A stretch of 64,000 nt of DNA. Origin: Gymnopus androsaceus JB14 (Eukaryota > Basidiomycota > Agaricomycetes > Agaricales > Omphalotaceae). Numbering within the stretch: position 1 is the stretch's first letter; each line of letters opens with the position of its first letter. Below the pieces are notes generated by a model. The model was not told the DNA's origin. It was given only the letters and a program-made list of their open reading frames with translations, and searched no databases. The translations under genes were made by a program, and so were the position numbers. The stretch covers positions 107,386 to 171,385 of the forward strand of contig ML769528.1 in NCBI GenBank assembly GCA_009733575.1. Direction: 5' to 3'. Below are positions 1 to 9,582 of the stretch, one piece after another.

Positions 1-2
1 CG

Positions 3-230
3 GACCAGGTCATAGAAGACCTGTCCAACGCTTGTGAATTTGATCTTCGGCTTGTGCTGCCTGTTTCTACAGAATACAATTGTATGCTTTCCCTCTATGA
101 TTCGCACACAATTACAGTCACAAAGCTGGATGACGAAGAGCAGGATGTTATTCGGATTATGAGGGAAAGACTAGGGAATGTCTTGACCAACCAGAAGGCA
201 CGGTGGCTCTTTAGTTATATTGAATTCTAG
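3..230 (+). CDS. 3' end of an unidentified gene
   Basis: An open frame runs from the window edge for 75 codons to TAG at 228-230, with no start inside the window, so this is the C-terminal part of a gene lying to the left. The visible protein is acidic in the middle (DDEEQD) and ends in a hydrophobic/aromatic stretch (WLFSYIEF). I do not recognise a family. The frame is the only long open one here and its codon use looks ordinary for the window. Confidence 0.5.
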   Translation, partial: DQVIEDLSNACEFDLRLVLPVSTEYNCMLSLYDSHTITVTKLDDEEQDVIRIMRERLGNVLTNQKARWLFSYIEF

Positions 231-426
231 ATATAGGTGAGTTGCCTTCCTTGAGATTATGCCATTACTGAAGTAAACTTTTTTCAGCCTCTTCTAGCAT
301 TGACTCGATCTTCGATCCCTACACTATGGTTGCCAACACAAACAAAGTTTCATTTTCGCTTGCTGTGGTGCTGTAGCTCGGTGATGGTTCTCTTGGACTT
401 TGTTTACTGTAACACGCAGAAGCACA

Positions 427-730
427 CCACGATTTGGTGCAGCTGCTAGAAGGCACCAATTACCCATTACAGTTAATAATCATACAACGACTCCGAGAGA
501 GGGAAAACTGAATTAAACGAAAAACAGAGGCTGAAATACAATTAGTCTGAAGGAAATACCGTAACCTCGCTTCCCAAGAAAAATTTGCGCTAAAGGGAGA
601 CCTCTTTCTTCTTATCCAACTAAACTTTTCTGGTATCCATGTTCTGACCTGCAAGCTCAAAGATGAAAACGAGAACATTAGCTTTCAACCAATGAGTAAA
701 CCGACTGGTCAACCATTATTTATTTAAGCA
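427..730 (+). pseudogene. Possible decayed coiled-coil coding stretch
   Basis: One plus-strand frame reads like a charged coiled coil (RLRERE, KRKTEAEIQLV, RKYRNLASQE) but is broken by TGA at 509-511 and TGA at 548-550. Both would be arginine if reverted to CGA. No start or splice structure is convincing and the family is unknown. It could be chance, because the stretch is short. Confidence 0.25.
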
Positions 731-780
731 AATGCAGTCAGTCCTGTTTTCACTGTTATAACAAGCTGCTCGAACTGCGA

Positions 781-2160
781 TGGCGACTGCAGATGGTATT
801 TCCCCAATTACCTTCACATATCCTCAAGCAATAGCAGACACAGATGGATACCCATGTCTAGAACAACGAGCGTGCACAACGGGAGTCCAGGTATCGGTAT
901 CCCCACTACCCCAAACCCACAATTGACAATGCTTTGTTCTAGAACCCTCCTCTCTATGGCCATGCCGGTGTAGTCGGATGTGTTTTCAGAAACAGGATTG
1001 GCGAATTCCGAGTTGTAGGGTTTGTCCTCCAAAAATTGCTGAAGGGATGGCTTAGGTTTATATACTTGTAGAAGTCGACAGGTTGCTAATGAGCAACTCG
1101 AGCCAAATTTTGGCCCAGGTAGTAACTGAATGCCGCAATAAATGGGAGCTCTGGCTTACCTCGCAAGCGAGTCCTCCAGCCCCCGATCTCGGACTGCTTT
1201 GCAGCTCCAGTCTCGGTAAGCTGTTGTTTGTAGATCCTCAGCAATGACAATACATTATTATACAATTTATATTCGGTTTTTAGATTGTGAAAGACGTATT
1301 CATAAACAGTCTGATATATATACGAGTTACTGAGAATCCAAAGGGTCACTGCCCGACTCGGAGCTGCAGCTTTCGCCCTCCAGAGAAAAATGAGTATTAA
1401 GTCCCTGCTTCATTTGAGCACGTGGAGTCTACTTCCCACAACGCATCCAGGGATTCACTGTCGCTGAAGATGCAAAAGAGGGAGCTGAAGACAGGAAATT
1501 GTTGAAGGGGGGTTAGCCTGAATGATCTCTTCATCAGCATTGTCATTGCTCCAAGCGGAGCCGAGCATTTCTTCTACTAGTGCATACGAAGACAACAATC
1601 TGGCATCTCCACCATGATTGCAATGCCATTCCAAATCCTATTTGTCGAAACAAAAATTGCACAGAACATCACCATTGCTTCCACTGCCTCTACCCTTCAT
1701 CCTCTTTGGCTCACAAATGGACTCCAAAGGCATTGGAAAGTATTTGTACAGGTACAGGCTTATAGCCAGGACACTCTCGAGCATTATACCAAATGGCGTA
1801 AGGTGCGGAATGCATTCAGAGGAGCAGAAAAAGGTCATATACTATGGGAGTAAAATCGAATTCACCAAAGAGAATATGTAGCTTGTAACTGACAAATGTA
1901 TACCGGATGCCAAAATGCTAGCCTATAATTGGAACACGATCAAGCGCCCGCAAGTCAACACCATGTTACTCCACGACTAGCCGGCATTTCCTGTGGAATC
2001 CACACGTCTCTTCCTTCTTTCCATGGCAGCCTCAATGAATGCAATTAATGCCATATATAATGACCCATCGGTACGTGCCCAATTGCCTGCCCTATATATA
2101 TACATACATAACCTGTCCTTCAAGGTTGTCGTTATTCTTCAGGCCGCTGCCCAGTCTCCC
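781..2160. other. Interval with no supported gene
   Basis: About 1.4 kb carrying only short, overlapping open frames on both strands (largest under 90 codons) without splice-linked partners or recognisable domains. A short TATATATA-rich tract sits near 2090. I see no repeat boundaries here. Confidence 0.4.
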
Positions 2161-2162
2161 AA

Positions 2163-2275
2163 AGCCAGCCGTACTTGCGTGAGGATTTTAATGAGCAATA
2201 TTGAGATCACGCGGATAAGTGACCAACAGCCAATCAGATCATTTCAAACATGAGAATCCTCACTCCAGGACGGCT
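2163..2275. repeat. Imperfect inverted repeat, tiny MITE-like
   Basis: AGCCGTACTTGCGTGAGGAT near 2166 is matched in inverted orientation by ATCCTCACTCCAGGACGGCT ending near 2275, with a few mismatches, over a total span of about 110 bp. No clear target duplication was seen. It may be a very small non-autonomous element or the end of the adjacent hairpin unit. Confidence 0.4.
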
Positions 2276-2377
2276 GGAATAACTGTTACGGCATGCGGCT
2301 GCCGACTGCGCCAAAAAAAATTTAAGCGCTTGTTTTTGGCAGTACTCGGCACCAGATGCCGTAACAGTTATTCCAGC
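2273..2377. repeat. Long hairpin with 22-bp perfect arms
   Basis: GCTGGAATAACTGTTACGGC at 2273 is repeated exactly in inverse at 2356-2377. The 61-bp spacer itself continues the stem imperfectly (TGCCGA...GCCAAAAA against TTTTTGGC...TCGGCA). The whole 105 bp could fold as one foldback unit. Confidence 0.6.
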
Positions 2378-2378
2378 T

Positions 2379-2507
2379 CCGCGATAAGCTAGCAAGGCGC
2401 GCTTATCAGAGGATAAGCTGAGCACGGCGAGAGACTCGGCATCTAGGCGCTCAGTCGTCTTGATCCTGACTCTCATCGCTGCCAATTTTACATTGGTTTT
2501 TTGAGTC
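2379..2507. repeat. Dispersed repeat, copy 1 of 3
   Basis: A 129-bp sequence starting CCGCGATAAGCTAGCAAGG is repeated almost base for base at 3389-3517. Its first 25 bp recur at 14945-14969. It is non-coding and probably a fragment of a transposon end. Confidence 0.7.
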
Positions 2508-2842
2508 TTTCCTCGGTGAGCCTCTATCGCTCAGTTCCTTGCATCACCCGATGCAATCAAGACAAGCCCAGAGGGGATGCTGGCCATGTCAGGGCTACAT
2601 ATAGCCCTCATGAAGGAACCTGTCGTTGCAGGTCTCGTCGGGCTCACTAGCCCAATAAGAGAATCTTTTTGATTCTGGACTGCAGTCCTTCTTTGTTTCC
2701 CACCGAATCGCGGGAGCTTCCTCGGCATAAGGTCTCGTTCTCTTTGCAAGCTCTATTCTCACCGCTGGTTGGTGGGTTTTCACTTTATTTTATTTTATTA
2801 TTTTGTTTTATCTTTTTTATTTTATTTTTTATTTATTTATTT

Positions 2843-3110
2843 CTTGGCTCGGACCAACTGGTTCGCAGCTCTATCCTTACCGCTGGTTGGTGGTATTGTT
2901 TTTTTTCATCGCTTGGACCAACTGGTTCGCAGCTCTATCCTTACCGCTGGTTAGTGGTATTGTTTTTTTCATCGCTCGGACCAACTGGTCCGCAGCTCTA
3001 TCCTTACCGCTGGTTGGTGGTATTGTTTTTATTATTTTTATCCTTTTTATTCTTTGCTTGGACCAACTGGTTTGCAGCTCTATTCTCACTACTGGTTGAT
3101 GGTACTAATC
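2843..3110. repeat. Minisatellite, four units of about 64-80 bp
   Basis: Units starting GGACCAACTGGTTCGCAGCT begin near 2849, 2916, 2979 and 3060, each followed by CTATCCTTACCGCTGGTTGG and a T-rich spacer of variable length. A partial unit lies upstream near 2748. It is in a T-rich region without a gene. Unit length varies mainly through the poly-T spacer. Confidence 0.75.
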
Positions 3111-3282
3111 TTCATTTTATTAATGGTCCTCTCAAAATAGCTTCAACCATCTATCCAGAGCATCACTCTGTCTAGGTGTTGGTCCCGTGTTCCCTTTCCG
3201 TCTTCTCTCCTCCTTGTGCTCTCGGGTTGGAGCTCTGCTCTGGTTGGGACTGTGAGCACTCGGAGTCCACGGGCGGGAATGC

Positions 3283-3387
3283 GGGCCAAGCCCCAGCCAA
3301 ACCACAATTCTATGTATGTATGGGAACATGCAACTCGTATGATTCCCATACCTCTCCTCTACACTGAATGGAGTGCACCCAGCTTAT
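3283..3387. repeat. 105-bp direct repeat, left copy
   Basis: The sequence from GGGCCAAGCCCCAGCC to GCACCCAGCTTAT is repeated at 3677-3781 with about one mismatch. The intervening 289 bp hold a copy of the 129-bp dispersed repeat. The layout suggests a local duplication, or paired terminal repeats of a tiny element. Confidence 0.7.
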
Positions 3388-3388
3388 T

Positions 3389-3517
3389 CCGCGATAAGCT
3401 AGCAAGGCGCGCTTATCAGAGGATAAGCTGAGCACGGCGAGAGACTCGGCATCTAGGCACTCAGTCGTCTTGATCCTGACTCTCATCGCTGCCAATTTTA
3501 CATTGGTTTTTTGAGTC
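3389..3517. repeat. Dispersed repeat, copy 2 of 3
   Basis: Nearly identical to 2379-2507 and in the same orientation. It begins immediately after the left 105-bp repeat. Confidence 0.7.
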
Positions 3518-3676
3518 TCCCAACCCACCCATCCCATGTTGATGTCAGGGCACAATCCAGTAGTGTAGCCTGTTGTCCTTTCCTATCTGTGGAAAGTCCC
3601 ACTCTAGTAAATATTTCCAGCGTCTCTGACGTTCCGGTCTTAGCCAGCGTGTGGTTGTTTTTTTGCCCACCCACGT

Positions 3677-3781
3677 GGGCCAAGCCCCAGCCAAACCACA
3701 ATTCTATGTATGTATGGGAACATACAACTCGTATGATTCCCATACCTCTCCTCTACACTGAATGGAGTGCACCCAGCTTAT
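3677..3781. repeat. 105-bp direct repeat, right copy
   Basis: Near-identical partner of 3283-3387, in the same orientation. Confidence 0.7.
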
Positions 3782-3785
3782 CCCT

Positions 3786-3841
3786 CTACGAGGAGTATTC
3801 AAACTTCGTTTGATCACGTGCTTCAGCCATACTCCTCGTAG
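3786..3841. repeat. Hairpin with 13-bp perfect arms
   Basis: CTACGAGGAGTAT at 3786 is matched exactly in inverse by ATACTCCTCGTAG at 3829-3841, with a 30-bp loop. It lies just upstream of the start chosen for the next gene. Confidence 0.6.
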
Positions 3842-3872
3842 CGGGGATGGCTTTGGGAGCCTGGCCGCTGCC

Positions 3873-5029
3873 ATGACTCGGGTCAAAAACAATATTCAAA
3901 TGGCCCAATCTCAGTCCTCTATTGAATCACGACTTTATCCATTAATAGATGGTATCGTGCACGATTTATGTGCTATTGCTAAGCCCATGGAAAACAACAG
4001 TCCCCTCCAACTACAGTGTCATCCTCAATCATTGTTTTCTGGAGAAGGAGGTGACACCTCTCAGATCCCTGACTGTGCAGCTTGTATCTGGGACCCCATA
4101 GCCTGTACCATGTGGCCAGCATTCTGGTTTGAAGCTAAACCCTTACCAGCTGCGAGTTGGTTAACCTCCAAGGCAGCAGCCTGGCTCGCTATGTCGGTTT
4201 TCGAACAGAGTATACCCCAGCTCCGAAATCAGGCCGCCCATGCCTTTGCAACCTTCAAAGATCGACCTACCACATACCATGTGTTTTTGCTGGTAGGTAT
4301 CTTTTGGTCTATGTTGATCATAGACAAAGATCGTTAAGCAAAGGCAAAAGACCATACTGAGAAGATGGTGAAGGCTGCTGAGCAGGAACAGGAGAATATT
4401 GCGGCAACTTTGAAAGAACAGAAGCAGGGCAGCCAGTCGGATCCATTAACTCCACCCCAAAAGCGACGACGAATTGCAAAATCAACGGATATCCACGACT
4501 CGGATATTACAACTACCATCGACATCGACATTCCCGACCATCTACTTCCCGAGCTTATATACTTCAATGAACTCCTTGTGCTCAAAGAATCTGCCGAGAA
4601 GTATAACCCCGCCTTTTTACATGCGATTTTGTCTGCCATGGATAAAAATCGCTTTGTAATACAGCCTTCGTGGTTAACTTTGCCTGATAATCATGAATAT
4701 AGCCGCTCAGAGGTATGTATGTCCTGTTCATTGTTATGAGACCAAGCTCACCTCCTTAGAAACATGCAGAGGGTCTAGAAAATTTACGACAGGCGTACAC
4801 AAAACGTATTAAGGAGGATCTTGACAGTCATCGGATGGAGCTCATTTTTGATCTCTACTCCCCGCCTCAGGACTTGAAAGATAAGCCATATCATCCCTCT
4901 TCATCTAAAAGCCAAGATGTGGATCGCAGTCCATATCCCAGCCGGAGCTCGATGAAGTCTGTGTTTAACTCCCCCACGTCAAACCAGCTAGGTGGCTGCT
5001 TGGACTCTGAGGAGGACTGCAGTGAGTAG
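3873..5029 (+). CDS. Three-exon protein with PD-(D/E)XK nuclease-like domain
   Basis: Exons 3873-4292, 4344-4712 and 4760-5029 join in frame through introns of 51 and 47 nt to give about 352 residues. In the first exon a PD...FEAK arrangement (PDCAACIWD, then WFEAKPL) resembles the D...ExK core of PD-(D/E)XK nuclease-like folds. A helix with Q...QAAHAF and a following hydrophobic strand fit the same fold. The C-terminal half has a nuclear-localisation-like KRRR cluster and an acidic tail. Oddly, the 51-nt first intron is a multiple of three and, left unspliced, reads on as GIFWSMLIID before TAA (4335-4337), like a natural beta strand. It may therefore be true coding sequence with a nonsense mutation. 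The start at 3873 is chosen as the first ATG after the hairpin. A more upstream in-frame ATG is at 3762. Function is inferred only. Confidence 0.5.
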
Positions 5030-5235
5030 GTGAGTGTGTCCGCTTGAGTCTCAAAATCACTGGCATCAATATTTACCTCTGTAACTTTCCAGGCACGTTA
5101 TTGGCATGCATTTTACTCTCTAGATTTTCTCTCTCGCGAAATCATTTCGGACAGGCAAAATATATATGGTGGTGCACCGGCCCACCGGTGACGGTGGAAG
5201 TTTCCCGTCTGCTTTCATTTGCAAATTTTCAAGGA

Positions 5236-5360
5236 TTCTGCACGTACCTCGACTGCTTTCTTTTGCTCTCCTTTGCATCCACTCGCTTTTTCCATAAGCT
5301 TCTGCACATACCTCGATTGCTTTCCTTTGCTCTCATTTGTATCCGCTCGCTTTTTCCAGT
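5236..5360. repeat. Tandem duplication, 64-bp period
   Basis: The sequence from TTCTGCACGTACCTCGA through CTCGCTTTTTCCA is repeated 64 bp downstream with five or six transitions. It lies in a pyrimidine-rich stretch after the preceding gene, where no protein is supported. Confidence 0.65.
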
Positions 5361-5596
5361 ATGCCAACTTTGCAAGCTTTATTGATACCATTACTGTTGT
5401 ACTTGTATATCCTTGCTCTACTGTATCATAAAATGAATAGATACGATATTAAAACTTTCCACAGAACAACGCGATATGTAATGCGCGTTTCACAGGCGCT
5501 TAGTACGTGTCAACTTTATTGCCTGTAATTATACGGGAGTGATGAATCGTAAAAGTTAGCTCAAAACATACCGTCTGGAACGAATTCTAAGCCACC

Positions 5597-6716
5597 TCAT
5601 ATTCCTCCTGTTCTTTCTCTTTCGTAAGATCGTTGTCTAAGGCGATATCCATCGGATCGTCTCCTTTTGGCCTGAAGTCCTGTATCTCCGCTATCGTGAG
5701 CAGAAGCAGGAGGCTCTGCTAGCGTTTCCGCATGCGTAGAGCTCAGATCTACCTCGACGGCCATGGCCGTATCTTCAGTACCAGCGTGTACGGCATTGAG
5801 TACTGCAGAAGACGTCAAAGGCTCGGAGCCATCAGCGGTAAACGCTGCTGGAGGAGCAGAGGAAGGTCCATAGGACCGGACCTAGAAGCTAGTTCTTGAG
5901 AGGCGATGGCGGCCCCAGGAGCAGTGGAAGGGTTTTTGGAGGAAAATTTCAAGAAGGGCACGTTTACCATGCAAGAGGATCCAGGATAAGTGGAGGAGGA
6001 TGGAGGAGACTTCGGAGACCCTTCAGGAGCGACAGGATGTGGTGTCGCACCTGTACCTAATGATTGCAGAAATGCAGGAGCATTTCCCACCGTAAGATTC
6101 GAGCCGGCTACTGGGAAAGATGCAGAGGGCTCAGGAGCGGTGCCCTTTGGTCCAGGAGACGTAGAAGAGGGTTCTGGAAGCAGAGAATGCGACCCGGAAG
6201 GCGGTCCAACTGTTGCAGGGAGTAGGAGTCAACACTGTTTCAGTTGGAAGGTTGGAGCTGGGATCAATGGGATTGGGAGGTGGTCGTGGAGGTGCCAATC
6301 TCTGGAAATCGATGTTGTCACGGTTAGGATCGTTGGGAGAAGGGTGGACAGGTTTGTATGTTGTAAATCTTAAGATAATTGAAATGCTTGTGAGATTCGG
6401 CGGGACATGCGCAAGACATCCTTCTGTCATCGCGACACTTTGGAATGACATTTTACCTGTGTTATTCAATTAGCGTTATTAGAAGAAATGTTTAACGACG
6501 CACCTTCAAATGTGACCATATGTCTTTCGAGGGATACATCTTACCATGTGCCTCCGGATTGCTTTCACGATAAGGAAAACAACAGTAAGGGTTGTTGCAG
6601 ACACTATAAGAAATGGTCAGTACAAAATAGATGTATATAAAGGTCTTCTTTGGCGGTATTTCCATCCATGTAAAATAGGCCAAAATTGCATCAAATATCA
6701 GTAAAAAGATTAACAT
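5597..6716 (-). pseudogene. Frameshifted proline/serine-rich gene with Cys-His N-terminus
   Basis: Reading leftwards, a first exon contains CNNPYCCFPYRESNPEAHGK, suggestive of a zinc-binding Cys/His cluster. It is followed by a canonical 47-nt GT-AG intron (about 6445-6495). The downstream protein is Pro/Ser/Ala-rich and moves between all three frames. Compatible low-complexity sequence jumps frame near 6215 and again near 5890, ending in a basic patch (AKRRRSD) and a stop near 5597. At least two frameshifts therefore break it. I do not recognise the family. It could alternatively be a multi-exon gene with unusual junctions. Confidence 0.4.
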
Positions 6717-6719
6717 TTA

Positions 6720-7620
6720 TTGTAGACAGCGGTGGCAACGCTTGAAAGCGTTGATTGAACCTTGAGGAAAGTCGAGTTGGTAGGAAGACAGAAAGATAAG
6801 TGCCGGAACAGGACTACATAATTACTTGACGCGCTGGGTGCTAAGTAATTCCGCATTCAGTAAATGTTACCGAATGTGTAAAAGACTATTCTCCTGCTAG
6901 TGGCACTATGTGCTATCACATAAGCTGTATTTCCAAAAAATGATACACACAAAATATAGGTAGATTTCAGCTCCAGCGATACGCAAAGATCGATATGTAC
7001 AACTAGCAGTTCATGGATGGTATACTATCATTTTGTTCGAGACATTTGAAAGAAAGCAAGGCGCCACCCAATGGCGCAGACTGACTCAGGAAGGAAGGAA
7101 GTTTATTATGCGGCACGGTCCCTAGACAGGAACACTGGCTCCGGGGCATAAACGACGCAGCACGAGTCGCTGTTCCCAGGCCTGGAGAACAACTTATTCG
7201 ACTGCTAAATAAATCACAGTAAACAAGACATCCCGGATGTATAGAGAAAACTCACCAAAAAATCCCCCATTTCGACATTATCGTTGTGAGTGTTGGTTTC
7301 GATTTCTTGCTTGATTTTTAGAAAAAGAGTCATGTTTTTGATAAGTACTACACTTGAGAATCATTGGCAATAGACAGGAAAACTGACTGTATGATGTGGC
7401 ATGTTAGGAGTAAGAATCGTATTACTGGAGCTTGCACTTCTAGCCCATTGAATATCAGTGAAGGTCAGATTGGAGATGAACGAGCTGCAGGGAGGATGGT
7501 TCAATGCGAACGGACAGTAGCCAACGTACCATTTAACATTACGACCGATGAGACCATACCATCTTCCATGAGCGAGAGGTCATACCAAATCTTCATAAAG
7601 TAAAAGCATCAGAGCAGAAC
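6720..7620. other. Interval with no supported gene
   Basis: About 900 bp. A short plus-strand frame at 7364-7603 has no partner exon or motif. A few A/T-rich stretches are present, with no repeat ends or RNA gene. Confidence 0.35.
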
Positions 7621-7624
7621 CGCG

Positions 7625-7840
7625 TTAGAACGAAAAACGCTGGTGTTCAACAGCAATACCGGTAGCGTAGTATATCTTCCCCTGCTTGACCGAGCGTATA
7701 ATGGCACCCTGCGACTGGTCAATATTAATCGTCTCCACACTATGAAGATCCAGTTTAGGTGGAACTTCTAACGTCCATACTTCTGCACCTCCCCAACCTC
7801 CATGAATATCATTTACTCGACCATTGTCAGTAAATGGAGG
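7625..7840 (-). CDS. Terminal exon of an unidentified protein
   Basis: On the minus strand an open stretch of about 70 codons ends at TAA (7625-7627) with a well-formed, non-repetitive protein: GGWGGAEVWTLEVPP, then DLHSVETINIDQ, ending EHQRFSF. The pattern of strands and turns suggests the end of a beta-rich domain. The upstream exon could not be fixed. A second protein-like minus-strand stretch (VESRQFSAGTTVQIRDG) lies near 8070-8230 and could belong to the same decayed gene. The family is not recognised. Confidence 0.35.
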   Translation of the reverse strand, partial: PPFTDNGRVNDIHGGWGGAEVWTLEVPPKLDLHSVETINIDQSQGAIIRSVKQGKIYYATGIAVEHQRFSF

Positions 7841-8599
7841 AAAGGTGACGAATCAGAGTCGTCTTTTTTCGTGCTCTTGGGGTCTCGTTAGGAAAGGGAA
7901 CCATGAATTTTTAAGCTACGCACCTGAAGACCTAAATTGAAGAACGACGTGAGCAAAGAACATTAATATCAAAAAAGAAAGACTAACCCTATTTGACTAA
8001 AACGAGTTGGATCGTTTTCGGACATATTTAAGTATCAATTACTCTTTCACACGAACTACCTCATTCCTAACCCCTGATCCATGCTCGTTCCCCCCTGCCC
8101 CATCTTCCTCCTCCTTCACCTCATGATTTCCGTCTCGAATTTGGACAGTCGTCCCGGCCGAGAATTGCCGCGACTCAACCATGAAAATTCCGTGAACGAG
8201 AATGGTGCTGCCGCAATGTTAATAACGCTCAAAATACTAACGACCTGGACCGCTCCTCGACCCATACTTGCGCACGGACTACATCCGATATGCATACTCA
8301 AACTAGGTGTGCAAGATTTGGCAAGGATATTGTGAAGACGAGAGCTGTCGGAGCTGATGCTTGAAGATGAGAGATGGAAAGTATTTGCGTGAGGGTGAGG
8401 AGTGGGATATACTCTAATCTGCGGTCTCAGGTTGGGAGGTATTCCTTCGGAACGGAGGACTCTCGTTAGACTATATACAGTATATATATGAAGTACTATG
8501 CTTTGCGTAGACTCGACAACATTAGATAGGCGCTCACTTGAGATGGGCACCACATTTCTTAGCTCTTTTCCTTAGCTAAAATACGTGTTCTTCTGGTGA

Positions 8600-9200
8600 A
8601 TACTGCCCTCACAATTCAAGGCGAGCTCATGTTGTTGAGTTACAAGATTTCCATCCGTTTCATTGCCTGATAATGCTGCTTCTTGTAGAAGAAAAAAAAC
8701 TCGTCTCATGACGCGCACCCAAGCATCTGCAAGGGCATCCGGATCTGATAGCACAACGAAGGCAAGCCTGAATGAACCCAGCTGCTGTCCTAGGTTCGGA
8801 ATGTACGCCAAATCTTGACGCAAGTTCTCCGCGACCAAGCAGTACATTCGATCAATGTAAGACCTCAGCGAGTTCCGTTACGGGTTTTCGGGGTGGCCTT
8901 GTTCAAGGTTGATGCAGCTGTGATCAAATCCTTCTGCTGTACGGCGTCGAGTACGTAGTACTGCCACAATTTGAGCTCTTTCACAAGCGTTTGGGGGGCC
9001 CTCATCAGAGCATTAACATCTCCTTGAGAACGAACAACAAACGGAGACAGAGAGCTAGAGAATTCAACCATACAATTATCGAGCTCGAGCACAGGAGTAA
9101 GATGAAGGGGACTCACGGGGCTAAAACCTATATCAAAACAATCAGCGATTCAGGATGATCTGCCAGCCAATCGCTCGCGGTGTGGTTCAAATTTTAAACG
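8600..9200 (-). pseudogene. Fragment of glycogen debranching enzyme
   Basis: Minus-strand pieces match the amylase-like half of fungal glycogen debranching enzyme in order: an NHTASDWLADHPE motif (near 9170), then SPLHLTPVLELD, then LKLWQYYVLD, and, after a frame change near 8865, LSDPDALADAWVRV. The real enzyme is about 1,500 residues and here only about 180 are recognisable. The pieces are split by an in-frame TGA and a frame shift, and the flanks do not continue the family. This is therefore a displaced, dead fragment of a housekeeping gene, comparable to the captured fragments at 21-24 kb. Confidence 0.6.
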
Positions 9201-9582
9201 AGAGAAATGATGATGGAAAGCAGGTCGAAGAAGAACAGACAGAACATTGGTGGGGTGAATTGAAGATCGTAACGGTACAGATGCAAGCAATGAATGACGA
9301 CCAGATATAATACAAAAAATCCCAAGGCTCTGCCTCCAGTTGTCCATGTTCAAAGATTGCGTTATGACCTATGCTCAAGCAAATACGGTTGGCACTTTGA
9401 TGAACGATCAATGGTGATTCTCTGAACTAAAGATGGTACTTTGTATCAAACAAGATCGGTGCACTATAGTAGATATCCCAGCCAGATAAATTGGCTATGG
9501 CGTGCGCTTCAATAAACTTAACAGATAAAATCAGGTAAAACCAAACTAGCCATATAATGCGCAATGTCCTAAAAATAATGAA

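Noticed and set aside
460..678. 72-codon minus-strand frame
   Set aside because: Serine/arginine-rich complement of the plus-strand coiled-coil-like stretch. No motif or splice partner.
2669..3175. 168-codon plus-strand frame with hydrophobic repeats
   Set aside because: It is the translation of the minisatellite and T-rich spacers. The apparent membrane repeats arise from the 64-80 bp tandem units.
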